Source: Oscillospiraceae bacterium
GTDB taxonomy: Bacteria > Bacillota > Clostridia > Oscillospirales > Acutalibacteraceae
NCBI GenBank assembly: GCA_022508865.1
Contig: JAFLUK010000058.1
Coordinates: forward strand, 1 to 8,815
Length of the DNA stretch: 8,815 nucleotides
Direction: 5' to 3'
The stretch's first letter is position 1. Each line of letters begins with the position of its first letter. Positions 5,481 through 8,815 of this stretch are shown in pieces. The notes beneath the pieces are model-generated. The model saw nothing but the letters and a program-made list of their open reading frames with translations, ran no database searches and was not told the origin of the DNA. The translations under genes were made by a program, and so were the position numbers.

Positions 5481-7364
5481 TTAGATATATTCAGCTATTG
5501 TAATGTCCAGATTATCCACATTTTTTGCAGGATTGCAAAGGGGAACTTTTTTATCCTTGCGGACAAAGAAAGGAACTTCATCAATTGCGACATCAATGTA
5601 GTGAATTCCCTTTTTAAGTGTTTCTTTGTGGGTAACGTCACTGCCGGACAACTTAACAAAGGTCATTTCTTCAGGCAGATACACCGTTCTGCCTGTTTTG
5701 TTTTGCTGATAAATGGGGGCGATCATAATTTCATCACCAATCAGCAGTTGGTCGTCACATTCAAGGGACAGCTTATCCTTAAATTCAAAGCCCAATGGCT
5801 TAAACATCATTTCGTTATTCTCTGCGCACTTTTTGACAAGGCTGTAAAGATATGGAATAAGTCTGTAGCGTACTTCAATAACCTTTTTAAAATCCTCGGA
5901 GTTTCCAAAGGCGAAAGCCTCCTGTGACCTTGTACCCAAAGCAGAGTGATTTCTGAACAGCGGTGTAAATACAGAAAGCTGCATCCATCGCAGCAGAAGC
6001 TCACGACTTGCGTTGTTATTAAAACCTCCGCAGTCTGCGCCTATGTACAGATAACCGCACATATTAAGAGAAGGCAGCATTCTCAAATTCAGCAAAATGT
6101 GGCTCCACCAAGAGGCGTTGTCACCTGTCCAGATACCGCCATAGCGGTGTGAGCCAATGTAAGAGGCTCTGGAGAAAAGCAGTGTGTCCTTTGGCAGACT
6201 TTCACAAACACCCTTTGTCATCATATAGCCGTAAAGGTTGTGAACATCATAGTGGCAAACCGTACCGTCAAGGTGCATCATATTTTTGTAGTCCTCATTA
6301 TTGTTGGAAAGCTGTGTAAACTTATCCCTTGATGAGAAAAATTCCCAGCAGTTCAGATCCTCGCCGCTATATTCCTTAACATAATCCACAGCCTCTTGGT
6401 ATTTCTCTTTGCTGTAGAACAGTGCAGGCTCGTTCATATCAATCCAAAATCCCTGAATGCCCTTTTTGGTAAGGGTGAGGAACTTATCTCCAAACCACCT
6501 TCTTGCATCTGCCTTCAGATAATCGGGAAAACAGCAAATACCGGGCCATACAGCAGCTTTAAAATCATTTCCCTTTCTATCTTTGCAAAAATAGTTGTTC
6601 TTCGCTCCTTCTTCATAAACATCGAAGCCCTTTTCCCACTTAATACCTGCATCAATAATAGGAATAAGTCTAATACCCTTTTCTTTCAGTTCGGCTACGT
6701 ATTTTTCAAAATCAGGAAAAGCCTTTTGGTTTATTGTAAAGTCCTTAAAATTGTCCATATAGTCTATGTCAAGGTATACAGTGTCAAGGGGAATACCTGC
6801 CTTTTCATAGCCCTCAATTATTCTGTTTATTTCATTTTTATCGGGATAACTCCAACGACTCTGCTGATAGCCGAATGCCCACATAGGTGGCATATAGCTT
6901 GTGCCGATAATAGTTCTGAAATCCTTTACAATCTCATTTTCTCCGTTACCGCTAATAACATAAATATCCGCATTTGTGCCATCAATAGTAATACTGATTT
7001 TATCTTCTTCCATAAATCCCATATCCCAATGGATTTGTCCCGGAAAATCAATAAAATATCCCACAGTGGTTTTTCCGCTGATTATAAAGAAATTGTGAGC
7101 ACCGTAAAGAGCTTCTTTTTCCTCTGTATGATATGGGTCATCACTGCAAAAGCTTCTGTACTTTCTTCCTCTTTTATTAATTCCTCCCATTTGTTCACCA
7201 AGACCATAGATAATGTCCTGACTGTCAAGGGGGAGAGAAATATAAATTTTTCCTTCTTCATTATCAACTCTGATATATTCCGGAACAGCAGACTCAATGG
7301 GGAAATCTAAAATTACTGCCTCTGTATTAAATGGTTTGCCGATTCTAAACTTTTGTATGTTCAT
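5481..7364 (-). CDS. Cytoplasmic GH31 alpha-glucosidase
   Basis: 627 residues, no signal peptide. It removes terminal glucose from short alpha-glucans with retention of configuration. Layout: N-terminal beta-sandwich (about 1-150, with YGLGEQMGGINKRGRKY at 53-69 and YGAHNFF), then the (beta/alpha)8 barrel. The catalytic nucleophile is D309 in WIDMNEPA (307-314); the acid/base is D415 in GGIWTGDN (409-416). RNHSALGTRSQE (471-482) is the conserved substrate-side loop. The sequence closely recalls the Ruminococcus obeum alpha-glucosidase Ro-alphaG1 (same FxxxQSRW, DIDYM, LIPIIDAG and VHNLYGYMMT landmarks), which prefers isomaltose. The Trp held responsible for that preference appears to correspond to W171, so alpha-1,6-linked substrates are likely (from memory, no alignment run). 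It ends about 35 residues earlier than that enzyme. The start has GAGGTGA at 7369-7375. It has its own promoter and is convergent with the serpin. Confidence 0.93.
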   Translation of the reverse strand: MNIQKFRIGKPFNTEAVILDFPIESAVPEYIRVDNEEGKIYISLPLDSQDIIYGLGEQMGGINKRGRKYRSFCSDDPYHTEEKEALYGAHNFFIISGKTTVGYFIDFPGQIHWDMGFMEEDKISITIDGTNADIYVISGNGENEIVKDFRTIIGTSYMPPMWAFGYQQSRWSYPDKNEINRIIEGYEKAGIPLDTVYLDIDYMDNFKDFTINQKAFPDFEKYVAELKEKGIRLIPIIDAGIKWEKGFDVYEEGAKNNYFCKDRKGNDFKAAVWPGICCFPDYLKADARRWFGDKFLTLTKKGIQGFWIDMNEPALFYSKEKYQEAVDYVKEYSGEDLNCWEFFSSRDKFTQLSNNNEDYKNMMHLDGTVCHYDVHNLYGYMMTKGVCESLPKDTLLFSRASYIGSHRYGGIWTGDNASWWSHILLNLRMLPSLNMCGYLYIGADCGGFNNNASRELLLRWMQLSVFTPLFRNHSALGTRSQEAFAFGNSEDFKKVIEVRYRLIPYLYSLVKKCAENNEMMFKPLGFEFKDKLSLECDDQLLIGDEIMIAPIYQQNKTGRTVYLPEEMTFVKLSGSDVTHKETLKKGIHYIDVAIDEVPFFVRKDKKVPLCNPAKNVDNLDITIAEYI

Positions 7365-7402
7365 AAGGTCACCTCGTTTATAGTTATTCTCCTTTTAAGT
7401 TG

Positions 7403-7431
7403 ATTATAATAAATATTATCAATATAATCAA
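7403..7431 (-). promoter_or_regulatory. Predicted promoter of the GH31 gene
   Basis: On the minus strand TTGATT (7426-7431) and a perfect TATAAT (7403-7408) are separated by 17 bp. The expected start is near 7396, giving a leader of about 32 nt. The two boxes sit in the arms of a perfect 9-bp inverted repeat (TTGATTATA 7400-7408 / TATAATCAA 7423-7431), and 7418-7435 is a perfect tandem repeat of ATCAATATA. Both could be operator elements. Confidence 0.7.
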
Positions 7432-7453
7432 TATAAAGTAAAAAAGAGAAAGT

Positions 7454-7483
7454 AAAAAAGCTGTCGCCAAAAAGGCAACAGCT
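7454..7483 (-). terminator. Intrinsic terminator of the ilvA-ridA transcript
   Basis: On the minus strand AGCTGTTGCC pairs with GGCGACAGCT (one internal mismatch) around a TTTTT loop, followed directly by TTTTTT (7454-7459). It lies about 25 nt after the ridA stop and upstream of the GH31 promoter, so GH31 is a separate transcription unit. Confidence 0.9.
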
Positions 7484-7508
7484 AAAATGTTATTATTCCT
7501 AAAAAGAA

Positions 7509-7883
7509 TTAAAGTTCTGCAATAACCTCAACTTCAACAAGTACGTCCTTTGGAAGCTGTTTTGCAGCAACGCATGAACGAGCAGGCTTTGATGTGAAAT
7601 ATTCTCCGTAAATATTGTTAAATGCAGCAAAGTCCTCCATATTTTTAAGGAAGCAAACAGTCTTTACAGCCTTGTCAATTGAAGTCCCTGCGGCTTTAAG
7701 TACTTCTGTAAGGTTTTTGCAAACCTGATGTGTCTGTTCTTCAATTGTAGTAGCTTCAACATTGCCTGTGGCAGGATTAATTGCAATCTGACCTGATGTA
7801 AATACAAGGTTGCCGCTCTTTACAGCCTGTGAATATGGACCGATAGCATCCGGTGCATTTTTTGTATATACCTTTTCACTCAT
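7509..7883 (-). CDS. ridA: RidA family 2-iminobutanoate/2-iminopropanoate deaminase
   Basis: 124 residues, the standard length for this small trimeric cytoplasmic protein, which hydrolyses reactive enamine/imine intermediates released by PLP enzymes before they damage other PLP enzymes. Seen: AIGPYSQAV (13-21), VFTSGQIAINPATG (27-40), the active-site Arg in KPARSCVAAKQLPKD (R102, equivalent to Arg105 in E. coli RidA) and VEVEVIAEL with E119 (equivalent to Glu120). The presence of the Arg marks the RidA subfamily proper rather than the Rid4-7 groups that lack it. The start is supported by AGGAGT at 7892-7897. It lies 38 nt downstream of the threonine dehydratase gene with no terminator between, so it is co-transcribed with the enzyme that makes its substrate. 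Confidence 0.95.
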   Translation of the reverse strand: MSEKVYTKNAPDAIGPYSQAVKSGNLVFTSGQIAINPATGNVEATTIEEQTHQVCKNLTEVLKAAGTSIDKAVKTVCFLKNMEDFAAFNNIYGEYFTSKPARSCVAAKQLPKDVLVEVEVIAEL

Positions 7884-7921
7884 AATAAAATACTCCTTTT
7901 ATTCAAATTTTAATAGTTTTC

Positions 7922-8815
7922 TTATACCAGCTTAAATCCTGACTCTTTTAATTTTTCTTCTATAATTTTAATGTGGTCAAAGTTCTTTGTCTCCAGCACC
8001 AGTCTGAGGTAACAACCGTTAATATCAGCAATTTCACTTGCTCTTTCGTGGTGAACAGATGTAACATTACCGCCGCATTCGGCAATTATTCTGGAAACCT
8101 GCTCAAGCTGTCCCGGCTTGTCCATAAGCTCAATGCAAAGACTTGCGCTTCTGCCTGTGTTCATCAGACCTCTCTTGATAACTCTGGAGAGAATTGTAAC
8201 ATCAATATTACCGCCGGAAACAACACAAACAACCTTTTTGCCCTTAATGGGCAGTTTATTAAACATTACAGCGGCAACAGAAACAGCTCCTGCACCCTCT
8301 GCAATCATCTTTTGTTGTTCTATAAGCGCAAGTATTGCAGAAGAAATCTCGTCCTCGGTAACTGTAACAATTTCGTCTACATATTCCCTAACAAGCTTAA
8401 ATGTATTTTCACCGGGCTCCTTAACCTTAATTCCGTCGGCAATTGTGTTAACGCTTTCCAGTGTTTTGATTTTGCCCTCTTTTATTGATTCATACATACT
8501 TGGAGCGCCGGCTGCCTGAACACCGTAAACCTTACATTTTGGATTCAGTCTTTTTGCAGCATAGGCAACACCGCTTATAAGTCCACCGCCGCCGATAGGA
8601 ACAACAATTGCGTCAACATCCGGGATTTCTTCTATGATTTCAAGACCGATAGTACCCTGACCCGCAATAACATTTATATCGTCAAAGGGGTGAACAAAGG
8701 TGTAGCCGCATTTGTCTCTTAACTCAATAGCCTTTGCATATGCGTCGTCATATACACCCGGCACCATACAAACCTCTGCACCAAAGCCCTTTGTGGCTTC
8801 TACCTTGGAGATAGG
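7922..8815 (-). CDS. ilvA: Threonine dehydratase (threonine ammonia-lyase), C-terminal 297 residues; 5' end beyond the right edge
   Basis: A PLP enzyme that converts L-threonine to 2-oxobutanoate and ammonia, the first step towards isoleucine or a catabolic route. The frame stays open to base 8815; the first visible residues PISKVEATKGFGAEV match the family, so the Met at 8767 is internal and not the start. Visible: the glycine-rich PLP-phosphate loop PIGGGGLISG (fragment residues 73-82), the VSGGNID segment near the pyridine ring (199-205) and one ACT domain (about 224-297, SLCIELMDKPGQLEQVSRII...). The PLP lysine lies outside. A single ACT domain and the implied length of about 400 residues fit the clostridial type. 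It is hard to tell biosynthetic IlvA from catabolic TdcB-like forms by sequence alone; pairing with ridA fits either. Confidence 0.92.
   Translation of the reverse strand, partial: PISKVEATKGFGAEVCMVPGVYDDAYAKAIELRDKCGYTFVHPFDDINVIAGQGTIGLEIIEEIPDVDAIVVPIGGGGLISGVAYAAKRLNPKCKVYGVQAAGAPSMYESIKEGKIKTLESVNTIADGIKVKEPGENTFKLVREYVDEIVTVTEDEISSAILALIEQQKMIAEGAGAVSVAAVMFNKLPIKGKKVVCVVSGGNIDVTILSRVIKRGLMNTGRSASLCIELMDKPGQLEQVSRIIAECGGNVTSVHHERASEIADINGCYLRLVLETKNFDHIKIIEEKLKESGFKLV

Noticed and set aside
5394..5927. A 177-codon plus-strand open frame across the serpin end, the terminator and the GH31 3' end
   Set aside because: It reads through a strong terminator hairpin and is antisense to GH31; no family resemblance.
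6396..7310. A 304-codon open frame on the plus strand inside the GH31 gene
   Set aside because: It is antisense to a gene with complete catalytic motifs, has no ribosome binding site and translates to a sequence without recognisable domains.
8765..8767. The Met codon at 8767 (minus) as start of a complete 281-residue protein
   Set aside because: The frame continues upstream to the edge with conserved threonine dehydratase sequence, and the PLP-lysine region of the enzyme would be missing.
1..8815. Mobile elements, CRISPR array, tRNA or rRNA genes
   Set aside because: No transposase or integrase motifs, no regularly spaced repeats and no tRNA-like cloverleaf or rRNA sequence were seen on either strand.

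Overview
The window looks like chromosomal DNA from an anaerobic, low-GC, Gram-positive gut or rumen bacterium of the Ruminococcus type. The evidence is a secreted alpha-amylase carrying a dockerin module (the amylosome logic known from Ruminococcus bromii), a secreted serpin of the kind known from gut Oscillospirales, a cytoplasmic GH31 glucosidase resembling the enzyme described from Ruminococcus (Blautia) obeum, a membrane pyrophosphatase, strong AGGAGG-type ribosome binding sites and AT-rich intergenic DNA. The species cannot be fixed from the sequence alone.

Layout. At the left edge (2-256, minus) is the N-terminus of a membrane-bound pyrophosphatase. A 270-bp divergent intergenic region follows, with recognisable promoters for both flanking genes and two perfect palindromes. 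Then comes the dockerin/GH13 amylase (527-2410, plus), closed by a hairpin terminator. A second block on the plus strand (2653-5416) is a tight three-gene cluster: an ECF-type sigma factor, an overlapping single-pass membrane protein in the position of an anti-sigma factor, and a secreted serpin. It ends in a very strong hairpin (5430-5472). On the minus strand are a GH31 alpha-glucosidase (5481-7364) with its own promoter, then ridA (7509-7883) with its own terminator, and the 3' two thirds of a threonine dehydratase gene (7922-8815, running off the right edge).

How the genes work together. The extracellular amylase should cut starch-like glucans to malto- and isomalto-oligosaccharides, probably while docked to a cohesin scaffold encoded elsewhere. 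The GH31 enzyme lacks a signal peptide and can finish imported short oligosaccharides in the cytoplasm. The threonine dehydratase and RidA form a classic pair: the first releases a reactive enamine/imine, the second hydrolyses it. The PPase conserves energy from pyrophosphate as an ion gradient.

The most unusual part is the sigma - membrane protein - serpin cluster. Its gene order suggests a cell-surface regulatory circuit whose output includes a protease inhibitor. The membrane protein has a cytoplasmic tail of only about 30 residues, a long Asn/Ser/Thr-rich extracellular linker and a C-terminal ectodomain I do not recognise. Whether this is a protease-sensing circuit is inference and is set out as such in the findings. 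No tRNA, rRNA, CRISPR array, insertion sequence or attachment site was seen.
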